Of a stretch of 12,594 bases of DNA, positions 1 to 7,656 are shown piece by piece. The position numbers and the translations under genes are program-made. The notes beneath the pieces are model-generated. The model worked only from the letters and a program-made list of their open reading frames with translations. It had not been told where the DNA came from and did not search any database. Source of the stretch: Phoronis ovalis (taxonomy: Eukaryota; Phoronida; Phoronidae); contig JAOXYB010043815.1 of NCBI GenBank assembly GCA_028565635.1, forward strand, positions 1 to 12,594, given 5' to 3'. The first letter of the stretch is position 1. The number at the start of each line of letters is the position of its first letter.

Positions 1-127
1 CAACGGGTAATTTATGAAATGATAAATGTACATCTTTTCTCCCGTTGTTTATGCACGTTGGAACAGAGCAAGATACACTGAGATACACGCAAATCTTTCT
101 TCCGCTCACTACGACACTAGACGCCAT
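1..127 (-). CDS. THAP-type zinc-finger protein, N-terminal fragment (runs off left edge)
   Basis: Reading the minus strand from an ATG at 127-125 (context ACAAATGG) gives 42 open codons to the window edge. Residues 20-25 read CSVPTC, followed by an N-N-G-R-K stretch and then SFHKLP. This is the order seen at the start of THAP domains: a C-x(2-4)-C pair opening the C2CH zinc site, then the conserved F-H-[KR]-[FL]-P motif. The later Cys and His ligands and the AVPTIF box would lie outside the window, so the domain cannot be confirmed in full. THAP domains usually start within a few residues of the initiator Met. The 19 residues before CSVPTC are therefore unusual: either the true start lies in another exon joined at a nearby AG, or the protein has a short extension. 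THAP modules bind DNA and occur both in host factors and in P-element- or Kolobok-type transposases, so a transposon origin is open. Family call is moderately sure; the start is uncertain. Confidence 0.6.
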   Translation of the reverse strand, partial: MASSVVVSGRKICVYLSVSCSVPTCINNGRKDVHLSFHKLPV

Positions 128-486
128 TTGTTTTGGGTAAAATTAATCTTCAAATAGCCTTATTTTGCCTTTTCTTTTCACTGACTAACTATAAGTTCGC
201 TACTTACTTAGTTATTCATTCCCGATATAAAGTTTCAGGGATATTAGCATTTTCCGTGGAGAGGAAAAGACAAAAATAAAAGAAAAAAATATTTTGCTAA
301 ACGGCTGCATTAGTTCTTGGTATTCCCAATAGGTGGTGTCAGTGATACTAACTGTCACGTACAAGGCGAGTGGCAGTAAGCCAACTTTAACCAGAGACGC
401 AAAAAACAGAGGGCAATCTGCCCGCAAACTGGTCCGGACTTATTAATTGTTACTTGTTACTTACTTGTTGAGAACACTCTGACAAA

Positions 487-516
487 GGATGTTTTTTTGT
501 AAACAAAACAACATCC
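487..516. repeat. Near-perfect hairpin, 14-bp arms
   Basis: GGATGTTTTTTTGT at 487-500 pairs with ACAAAACAACATCC at 503-516 across a 2-base gap, with a single mismatch. A related GGATGTTCTTGT occurs again at 554-565. It may be the remnant of a short inverted-repeat element; no function is claimed. Confidence 0.6.
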
Positions 517-662
517 AAAAAAACTGGAACCTCTCTGTTATTTTGATAAAACCGGATGTTCTTGTATCTGCATTTGATAAAAAAAAAAATGGATCGATTG
601 GGGCTCATACAATTCCCTGATTGACCAACTGTTCTCCATCAACCTAATAAATGTTTTAGATC

Positions 663-684
663 GTAACTCAGATTTGTGAGTTAC
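663..684. repeat. Perfect 8-bp stem, 6-base loop
   Basis: GTAACTCA at 663-670 and TGAGTTAC at 677-684 are exact reverse complements around GATTTG. The structure is short and may be chance in AT-rich intronic DNA. Confidence 0.45.
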
Positions 685-818
685 AGTGTGCAGTGAACCA
701 TGCAGGACAGTTAAGGTGTAGTTTGATCTATTTGAATATCACAAGTAGATTAGTTTACCTATTGTACCCTTTTTTAATGCATCTATTATGTAGAAAATCA
801 CGTTTAATTGTCTTTCAG

Positions 819-1125
819 GCGAGCAAATGAGGTACTTGCGGCAGAAACACAGATGTTTGAAAAATACCTCAAAAGAGTTGAACCAAAAGATGCTCAAGGT
901 CATCCATTGCCTCAAACCCTCGCCCCTTCATACCAGGATGTGATGTCTACTGGTACAGGAGGTCGAAATCGGAAACGATCAAAATCTCGTAGTAGCACTA
1001 TGGACAGGTCTCTCAGATTAACAGCAGAGCAAAAATGTGATATTGCTCAAAGAGAAATTGAAGAACTTCGAGAGGAAATAGAAAAATTAAAGGAGGATTC
1101 TGAAAAAGTCTTAGATACTTATAAG
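819..1125 (+). CDS. CFAP263: CFAP263 first visible exon
   Basis: The exon follows the acceptor TTTCAG and ends at AAG before GTATTA. Its first base completes a codon begun upstream (phase 2), which shows that at least one coding exon precedes it. It encodes the conserved ETQMFEKYL helix, a Pro-rich linker, the basic Arg/Ser stretch (possible nuclear or satellite-targeting charge cluster, inferred) and the first long coiled coil. Reading on past the donor meets a stop in the intron at about 1153. Confidence 0.94.
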
Positions 1126-4100
1126 GTATTAATTTGTTATATGTTTATAAAATAAAAAATCACTTGTTAATATTATTTTTCATACAAATTAAATTAACTA
1201 AAAAGGACTAAATTATAAAATTTGCATTCAGATATATCTATTGAAAGTGACAAAGTATTTTGTACAGGAAGTTTACATGATCAAAAACTTCGAGTCAAAT
1301 AAGAATAAGATTGTTTGTCTGCAAAGTTTGGTTTGAGTCATGTGGTACAAATACAATAAAATCAAATTGTTTATAATAATATTCCAATTAATGTTTAGGC
1401 AATAATGGAAGAAGCGGACATGAGGTTAGCGGAGATAAAAAAGACTTCATATGAATTTGAACGAGATATTGTTAAAGGCTCGGTAAACACAAGAACTGGA
1501 AAAATTGTTGCTGAAAAAGTTGTAAGATACTTTGAGGACAAACTCAGAGCAAGGGTGAGTTAACACTTTATACTTTAAATTCTATAAAAAACGACATAAG
1601 ATTTTTTCACTTAACTTTAGTGAACTACTTTACATTTTTTTGTAATAATTTCATATTTTATTTTAGGTGAGACCAAAAAAAAAACTTGCTTAACGAGTGC
1701 GACCACTTCAAAATTTTCGCATTTTCATTTTTTATTTTGAAAACTTGTTTAACGGGCTTAACCGCTTCAAATTTCAGCATTTTAAATTTTTTAAATTTAT
1801 TTTATTGTAAAAAAAATCAGAAAACATGAAAACCCAAATTCTCGTGGTGACTGACTCGGTTTTTAAGAACATTCTACACTTTTAAAAAAAATAAAAACCG
1901 ACCCACTTAGTTTTTGAGGGATTTTGCCTGTTAAACAACTTTTATTTTTGTGTGACCTTAGCTAGACAAAACTAACTTAAACATTTATTCTAAGTTTAAC
2001 GTGGTAATTTTTTCCTTTTTTTAAAGCAGTTATGCCCGCTAAACAAGGTTTATTTAAAAAAAGTGAAAATGCCAAAACTTGAGAGATTGTGTCCATTAAA
2101 CAAGGTTTCTTTTTGGTCTCATCTTAATTACATTTGTGAAACTTATGTAATCCTTACTAAATAAAAAAAACAGAGAAACTTGTTTATTTAATATCTCTTT
2201 TGAAAATCTACACTACTATGTCATGCATTGTTAGGGATACAATTATTTCATAGTACTATACTGTTATTGTTAATGAAACAATTTTTTTGATAGGATGCAC
2301 TCACAGAAAAATTAAGATTGAAAAATTCCACACTGAAGGTGCAAAAGAAGAAGCTTCATTTACAGCTAAAACAGGTAGCTAAATAAATGTATAAATTCCC
2401 CAGTTCTTGTACTTTTTTAACAAAATCTGTTAGTTTTAAACATTGAAATAATAATTAAAGCACTTATTGTCCTACTTTGAAAGTTTAGAATGAACATATC
2501 AGTAGCAGATTTTGTTGATGCATGGAGGGTGCACCCCCTTCCAAAGCCCAGAGCACCCCCTTCCGAAAAGTATACCAGCTTGTAGAGTGTTTTTTAATCT
2601 TGGATCTGCCACTGCTCTTTCATACTAGCTAAGATTCAAATTTTTTCTACACATTAAAGTAAATGTTCAGTGTAGTACCTAAATGCATAATTAACAATTA
2701 AATTACAGAAAGAAGAAATGGGTGAAGTTTTACATGAAGTTGACTTTAACCAGCTTAAAATTGAAAACAGTCAGTACTTGGAGAAGATTGATGAGCGAAA
2801 TCAAGACCTTCTCAGACTTAAATTAATGGCTGGAAATACTCTGCAAGTTCTAAATTCCTACAAGGTACTTTATTTATATGTGTTTGATATATAGCTGTAC
2901 TTTTTTCAAATCACAATCAATGTGTTCAAAATATATTAAGGGTAGATATATATATTTTATGACTCATATTATAATATTAGTACAAGCTCTTGAGACATGG
3001 AATTCCGTAAACTTAAATTTAAAGTACTGATAATGTTGGAGTATTATTCTCATGAATTGGATCCTCATAAAACCGAGGTATACGTTAATAAATATAGAAA
3101 TCAAAATTGCCTGTAAGTAAGGAAATATGCATGCACAGGCTACATCTCCAAGTAAGAGTTGAACAACGTAAAGTCCAAAACATGTAATTATATTGTTGTA
3201 AGTTATGGTTTGTGATCCAAGTAATATTCGTCATTTCACTGTCTCTACAAGAATCATCATTACTCACCACTAGGATTGATTAGGTTATCCCACTTTCTAC
3301 CTTCACTGCCTGAGGGTAATTATACCTGATAGTCTTGGGGGTTTTAGACTGTATATAAAGACAGCCTGGACTTTTTAAATATATTAAGCTAATAGTTCAA
3401 CAGCTTCTTGGTTACCATTTCTTCAAGGAAATACGATTATATATTAATAATATGATCGTTCTTGTTTTATAGAAACGCTTACACACTTTAACAGTTGAAT
3501 CCAACAGATTAAAGTCTGAAATTAATTCAAGAAACGAGTTGATGTCAAGAATCCAGGCAGAAGCAGAAATGGTTGAGGAGGTAAGAAGCAAATATTAATT
3601 GCAGTTTTATTGTGATACATTCAGAAAGTATAAATTTAGTCTCAAACTGCTCAGAGCAATTATACTTTTCACTCTTATATTTTGATTCTTATTGCCCTGA
3701 ATTGAGATGATATATCCCGGGGAGTACTGTCGTTCAAATCGTTATATATATCACATAGGCCCCCTTTTTTCAGCTCCTACATTTACCACAGGGTATATTT
3801 TCCACACTTCTCAAAGCCTTATGTACCACAGTGTATGCTTTTCTTGTTGGGTATTTACCACAGGGTATATTTTCAAAAAGGTTCGTTTATCCCAAGGTGT
3901 GTTACTTAGAAAATGCATTTACGACAGGTATGAAACATTCAGGTTCGTAAATTTTTCCATATTTATTTACCAACAGTATATATAACCGATTTACAAGTGA
4001 ATTTTAAGCAGGATATCTATTTTGGGAGTTATTTACAACGGTATATTTTTCATGTTTTTTTCATTTATGATAGGGTATATTTTTGGTAACCTTTATTTAC

Positions 4101-4844
4101 CACAGGGTCAGGGTTTTTACCCTGGGCCACACACCTCCACCAACTTTTTTGTGGTCAAGTACCCCCCGGAATACATCAAGTTCCTTTTGATATAACATGT
4201 ACATTACTGTACTGTATAAACCAGATTTTATAGTATTTCGCAGCAATTTTTATGTTTTTGTACTGGAACACGTACAGTATCATTACACAAACTGATTAAT
4301 GCAACGCATTGTTTCAGGAAAGATCCAAAGCAGAAAAAATAAATCGCAAATTCCGTCAGCAGCTGAGTGATTACAAAGTTCCTGATGTTATGGACTATGT
4401 TGAAGAGAAAGCAGAGTTGTACGAAATGCAGAAGAAAGTCAGAAGCTGGGAACGTAAAGTTGATATTGCTGAGGTAACAACAACTTAATTGAAGCGAAAC
4501 AATTTAAATTGTTAATTGCGTGCTACTTTTTGAGACTGAGACATGATGATTACACTTCTATTTACTTGAGAAATATTCTACCCTGCAGACTCTTTAAAAT
4601 GTAAATTACTGAATAAATGTATGGTTAACGTTTGATGATGCTGGAAAATTTGTACACATTTAAATTTATATATAATACCATGATGAAGTTGATTTTTGTT
4701 AATGTAATTTAAGCGACAATTAAAACTTACATATATCAATTTATCTTGTAGATGGCTTTAAAAACCCACAGAAAAACATGGAACAAGCTGAAAATGGAGA
4801 GTTATCAACAGCAAATCCAGTGGGGTCAGCCACAAGTCATGTAA
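819..4844 (+). CDS. CFAP263: CCDC113/CFAP263 ciliary coiled-coil protein, exons spliced (5' end missing)
   Basis: Joining 819-1125, 1399-1554, 2294-2374, 2709-2864, 3473-3580, 4318-4473 and 4752-4844 gives one open frame of 351 residues ending in TAA. All junctions are GT-AG. The protein follows vertebrate CCDC113 from end to end: ETQMFEKYL and VEPKD near the start, a basic RKRSKSR segment followed by MDR and LTAEQK, then EKLRLKN, KVQKKK, a VDFNQLKIEN block, GNTLQVLN, and near the end SWERKVDIAEM and a K-x-H-R-K-x-W motif. The vertebrate protein has about 377 residues, so only the first ~35 are absent here. It is highly charged and almost wholly helical coiled coil, with no signal peptide or membrane segment. 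The known role of the family is as an axonemal and centriolar-satellite protein that works with CCDC96 (CFAP184) at the base of radial spokes and the dynein regulatory region in motile cilia. Identity is very secure; ciliary function here is inferred from the family. Confidence 0.96.
1399..1554 (+). CDS. CFAP263: CFAP263 exon, coiled-coil segment
   Basis: 156 bp, phase 0 at both ends, acceptor TTTAG and donor AGG|GTGAGT. It encodes visible-protein residues 103-154, from AIMEEADMRL to YFEDKLRAR, matching the AIIEEAE block of vertebrate CCDC113. Confidence 0.95.
1555..2293 (+). other. CFAP263 intron carrying a foldback MITE
   Basis: A 739-bp intron, much of it occupied by the inverted-repeat element at 1666-2123. 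Outside that element I see only AT-rich sequence. Confidence 0.8.
1666..2123. mobile_element. 458-bp foldback MITE, TTA target duplication (PIF/Harbinger-like?)
   Basis: The ends GGTGAGACC (1666-1674) and GGTCTCATC (2115-2123) are inverted copies with one mismatch, and TTA flanks both sides (1663-1665 and 2124-2126). The inverted similarity goes about 110 bp inward on each side. Each arm holds two tandem copies of a 57-59-bp unit with the core TTGTTTAACGGGC (starting near 1683 and 1742 on the left; reversed near 2041 and 2098 on the right). A fifth core copy sits reversed near 1930. An inner inverted pair also exists: CTCGGTTTTTA near 1854-1864 and TAAAAACCGA near 1894-1903. There is no coding capacity. 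A 3-bp TTA/TAA duplication is typical of PIF/Harbinger transposons, so the class is inferred from that and stays tentative. Confidence 0.75.
2294..2374 (+). CDS. CFAP263: CFAP263 exon, EKLRLKN block
   Basis: 81 bp, phase 0 at both ends, acceptor GATAG and donor CAG|GTAGCT. It encodes residues 155-181, the very conserved Lys-rich EKLRLKN...KVQKKK segment. Confidence 0.95.
2500..2614. mobile_element. 115-bp MITE with CAGTRGCAGAT inverted ends
   Basis: CAGTAGCAGAT at 2500-2510 and ATCTGCCACTG at 2604-2614 are inverted with one mismatch. Inside, GCACCCCCTTCC is repeated directly twice. The CAGTGGCGGATCC-type terminus is a familiar pattern of short elements in many invertebrate genomes and recalls hAT-type ends. 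The expected 8-bp target duplication is not visible (GAACATAT against CTCTTTCA), so the insertion is old or the class is wrong. Confidence 0.65.
2709..2864 (+). CDS. CFAP263: CFAP263 exon, VDFNQLKIEN block
   Basis: 156 bp, phase 0 at both ends, acceptor TTACAG and donor AAG|GTACTT. It encodes residues 182-233, containing VDFNQLKIEN, ERNQDLLRLK and GNTLQVLNSYK. This is the most conserved part of the family. Confidence 0.96.
2865..3472 (+). other. CFAP263 intron, no recognised content
   Basis: A 608-bp AT-rich intron. A short minus-strand open frame at 3085-3270 has no family resemblance and is taken as chance. I see no repeat structure. Confidence 0.7.
3473..3580 (+). CDS. CFAP263: CFAP263 exon, coiled-coil segment
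   Basis: 108 bp, phase 0 at both ends, acceptor TTATAG and donor GAG|GTAAGA. It encodes residues 234-269, from KRLHTLTVES to AEMVEE. It is less conserved than its neighbours but aligned in place and length. Confidence 0.94.
3711..4174. mobile_element. 464-bp inverted-end repeat with dispersed TTTACCACAGGGTATATTTT cores
   Basis: The left end TATATCCCGGGGAGTACT (3711-3728) is the reverse complement, with mismatches, of AAGTACCCCCCGGAATAC (4157-4174). Between them a ~20-bp core recurs in one orientation with variable spacing: good copies at 3782-3801 and 3853-3872, weaker ones near 3822, 3915, 3959, 4027, 4061 and 4092. The right part also has a small inverted pair, CAGGGT/ACCCTG, near 4105-4124. 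It lies inside the 737-bp CFAP263 intron (3581-4317). Repeats of this style, with CCGGGGGGTACT ends and a GGGTAT-rich core, recur in marine invertebrate genomes as I recall, but I cannot name the family. The open frame at 3707-3985 is only the repeat read through. Confidence 0.7.
4318..4473 (+). CDS. CFAP263: CFAP263 exon, C-terminal coiled coil
   Basis: 156 bp, phase 0 at both ends, acceptor TTTCAG and donor GAG|GTAACA. It encodes residues 270-321, including RSKAEKINRKFRQQL, VPDVMDYVEEK and SWERKVDIAE, all with clear counterparts in vertebrate CCDC113. Confidence 0.96.
4752..4844 (+). CDS. CFAP263: CFAP263 terminal coding exon
   Basis: The acceptor is TTGTAG. The exon encodes the last 30 residues, MALKTHRKTWNKLK and then a Gln-rich end, closing with TAA at 4842-4844. 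Upstream phase 0 agrees with the preceding exon. The K-T-H-R-K-T-W motif matches the vertebrate C-terminus, and the protein ends close to the usual place. Confidence 0.95.
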   Translation: MALKTHRKTWNKLKMESYQQQIQWGQPQVM

Positions 4845-4897
4845 AACCATGCAACAATTCAACATTATTACAAAGGAGTTTTTTGTGACTGAACATT

Positions 4898-4903
4898 AAT
4901 AAA
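4898..4903 (+). promoter_or_regulatory. Poly(A) signal AATAAA for CFAP263 (proximal)
   Basis: A canonical AATAAA 54 bases after the CFAP263 stop codon. Use of the signal is inferred from position only. Confidence 0.5.
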
Positions 4904-5009
4904 TTTTTCATAATGCAACAGAAACCTGTTCGACTGTGGAGATCACAAATGTTAGTGTTGTAAATATATATTTTTTTTATGATATGGACATACAATGTAC
5001 TGTTGTTAT

Positions 5010-5015
5010 AATAAA
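5010..5015 (+). promoter_or_regulatory. Poly(A) signal AATAAA for CFAP263 (distal)
   Basis: A second AATAAA, 166 bases after the stop, followed by a T-rich stretch (TTCATTCTTTATTT). It is a good alternative cleavage site. Confidence 0.45.
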
Positions 5016-5074
5016 TGACTTCATTCTTTATTTCCCTGCATAAAAACTCAACAGGAAGCACTTGATCAAACTCG

Positions 5075-5080
5075 TTTATT
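5075..5080 (-). promoter_or_regulatory. Candidate distal poly(A) signal for the SLC6 gene
   Basis: TTTATT on the plus strand reads AATAAA on the minus strand. No minus-strand AATAAA occurs between the SLC6 stop (7657) and about 5994, so nearer ends would need ATTAAA variants (7623-7618, 7196-7191, 7038-7033). Another AATAAA lies at 5735-5730. Which is used cannot be told from sequence. Confidence 0.25.
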
Positions 5081-5735
5081 TAGGATCAAAGACTAATGTG
5101 AAATTACATTGAAAGTTTAGGAACATGTACTGATGCAGAAAAATTACAATCCTGGCTGCAAACGACAATCAAGCAAAAGAAACAGCTTCTCATTGGAAAT
5201 ATATATATTTTAAACTTAAAGCAGAATATTTACAGGGAATTCGGTAACAAATACATGTACGATTAGTACTGTAATTAACCAATACACTTCAATCGGACAT
5301 ATTAGGCATCAAATATTTATCACCATTTGCTCTCAATTCTTTTCGTTTCCTATTTAATGTTGCAATTAAATTTGAAATTATAGCAATTGGGCAAAAAATG
5401 TACAGGTTCGAGGTATAACAGGTATACTGTAAGGAAGCCTGAAACTAGTTAATCTACCACTACTAAACATAAATACATTTTTTTAACAGCCATGTATTTC
5501 TGTCATCATTCCATACTTGTACACAATCAATACAATAATTTATATTTGACAATTAATGCTATACCTATTTACATAAATACGTGATGTTTACGAATTGAAT
5601 TAATTCTGAAATAATAAATTACAAGACAACAATAACAAAAAAATAATACAGTACAACAAATGAAAGCTGTGAGAGTAAATTGTTATCAAAAAACAAACTT
5701 GTTTCTACTTATCAGTGACAGAGATTCAGTTTATT
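5081..5735. other. Convergent intergenic region, no gene seen
   Basis: AT-rich sequence between the poly(A) signals of CFAP263 and the inverted-end repeat at 5736. No open frame, RNA gene or ordered repeat is recognisable on either strand. Confidence 0.6.
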
Positions 5736-6277
5736 AGGTTGCACCTTTTTTTTTTTTCTTTTCCAATTTTCAAACGTCTATAACTTGAAAACGCTTAGAG
5801 CTACAGGGACCAAACTTGAGGTGTGTACTTAGTAGGGAGGGGGACTTACAAAAATTAGGTCGGGTCAATTTGAGGTCAGTAGGTCAAATTTCAAAAATGT
5901 GTTAAAACCTTCAAAAAAGATGGTATATGGTCACCTAAAGGTAAACATAATGATTTTTGGGGTCTTTTATGGTCAAAAGGTCAGATTTTTTATTTTTAAC
6001 AACTTTTTTGGCTACTTTTAATAAAGAAGGGTGTCTAAATCAAGACAGAGTGGTGCTACAGTCATATGGTCCTTTTGAGGTCAAAAAAATGAAGTTAAAA
6101 GGCCATTTAGAGGTTATCTTATTAGTTGCCTTTGAGGTACAAAAGGTCAAACAATCAAAATTACACGAAACTTTCGACAAGAGGTAAAGGTCATCCAGAG
6201 GTCTTTGGACATCCATGGGTCCAGGATAATCCTAATAGGTCTGGATATCCAACTCCAACTATTTGTGTGTGCAACCT
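5736..6277. mobile_element. 542-bp inverted-end repeat rich in AGGTCA half-sites
   Basis: Exact 9-bp inverted ends AGGTTGCAC (5736-5744) and GTGCAACCT (6269-6277) bound a stretch with its own style. A T-run is followed by a block reading GAAAACGCTTAGAGCTACAG and GGGACCAAACTTGAG, then many GGTCA motifs. Six exact AGGTCA copies, all on the plus strand, lie at 5873, 5881, 5978, 6078, 6144 and 6188. Two pairs form direct repeats with 2-base spacing (5873-5886; TGGTCA plus AGGTCA at 5970-5983). No target duplication is visible. The overlapping plus-strand open frames here (5957-6187, 6126-6320) have low-complexity products and are not believed to be genes. The mobile origin is inferred. Confidence 0.6.
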
Positions 6278-7656
6278 GGCCTTTGCTAAAAGCGTTTCTA
6301 GTTTAAGCATATTCTTGTGAGCAAATAAACCAACACTCGTAAATATATACCTCATAAACAAAAAAGAAAAAACAGATATATGCTTGTGGTTAACAGTGGT
6401 CTCAGGTAGTATTACATTTTTTGGTAAGATTTTTGTGTTTAAGGTCTCTTTAACCTATTGAACATTCACCTAATGTGCAATATTACAGCTAACTAATATC
6501 ACACTGTTCAGTAAATGGAGCTGCAGCCTAAAACATAGATAACACAATGATGTCATGATAAATCCATAAAATGTAACTATATACTATTTACAGACATCTT
6601 AAAAAACATAAAGATGATTGCATTGTATGTGCATAAGTCTATTTACCAAAACTTGTTAAGTTGTACACACAATTCAATATGTATAGTAATAATCTGGCTA
6701 ACATATATAGAATGCATGGTCCACCCGCTGTATAGATACGTGGCATGCCAAGTACACTGTCAGGGCATTCACCATGATTAGACAGGGAAAACCTTCTTCA
6801 GGCAGAAAAACCTGTCTACTGACTGTTACACAGGTCTGACAATAACGGGTCAGAGGCAACCTCCTGATAGTCAAGAACAGAAGACCCTTCTGTGCCATTC
6901 CAACATCCCTGTTTCAAAATTCCATGTCAAAACCTCCACGTATTTAACATTTGGCTACCTACAGTTGTTTTTACACAACTAACATTTGAGCAGGCGGTTT
7001 TATAATTAAACATAGAAATAAAAAGGTTTCATTTTAATTTTCTTATGTCATAGCCATAGATTTTGAAAAAATATGTGCACGGTTCAACCTATTTGGTTTG
7101 TTATTTTGCCATATCTGTCTAACCATAAAAATGCCTAAGAATAATGCTGAATTTTAAAATATTATGCATACTGTAACTGATAACAGACTATTTAATGTGA
7201 ATCTATACTCAACTAGAATTTACAATACTGTTCCAGACTAGGAACTTCATGTAAACACAGAGCAACTGAAAATTAAAATTCCAGCATATCTATAATGTAT
7301 TTTCTACACATCACAAGTTTCCCCAAATAATTTACACTTTAGAACCTAATTTAGTATATACTTTTAAAGCTTCATCTTCACCCTACAAATACATTGCACC
7401 ATGCCACATCGATGCTGTGAATAGCAACACAGCAAATGAATTCAAGCAATCATGTGATAACTAGCAAATCAGAAGTGAAGTTACAGCAGCAATAAACAGC
7501 TGAGCACATCAGCAGTATATTTCTATAGTTAGACCGGACCCACTAGTATGATACTGTAGTGATCATAAATACGTTCACCATTCTTAGAGTAAATAAGGCT
7601 GCCTTATGAAGGGCATTTTTAATTTGGCTAATTCTTCGATGTATCTTTGCATTAAA
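6278..7656 (-). other. Probable SLC6 3' UTR and intergenic DNA
   Basis: This stretch follows the SLC6 stop codon on the minus strand. No coding exon is recognised. A patch at about 6710-6910 is about 48% G+C against about 28% in the lines on either side and has a minus-strand 66-codon open frame (6698-6898) with no family resemblance. It could be a conserved UTR segment, an alternative exon or an old repeat. Confidence 0.45.

Larger units (their letters stand above)
128..818. other. Non-coding stretch between THAP fragment and first visible CCDC113 exon
   Basis: I find no exon here on either strand. If the minus-strand ATG at 127 is real, bases 128 to about 450 are the likely promoter and 5' UTR of that gene. 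The part just before 819 is intron ending in a pyrimidine-rich acceptor (TGTCTTTCAG). I looked for the missing CCDC113 N-terminal exon and for an RFX-type X-box, as expected for a ciliary gene, and saw neither. The stretch contains two hairpins, listed separately. Confidence 0.5.

Noticed and set aside
1-47. CAACGGG/CCCGTTG inverted pair
   Set aside because: A 7-bp pair separated by 33 bp within the THAP-like coding frame; likely chance.
212-427. 71-codon minus-strand open frame
   Set aside because: No domain or family likeness; it ends in a low-complexity Phe/Lys stretch from A/T runs, and no splice link to the THAP-like frame is convincing.
128-818. RFX X-box upstream of CFAP263
   Set aside because: No match to GTNRCC-N(0-3)-RGYAAC was found, and the true promoter may be outside the window.
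3707-3985. 92-codon plus-strand open frame
   Set aside because: It lies inside the dispersed-core repeat; the product repeats FTTGYIF because the DNA repeats.
5957-6320. Two overlapping plus-strand open frames
   Set aside because: They fall in the AGGTCA-rich element; Lys/Val-rich low-complexity products, no homology, no splice signals.
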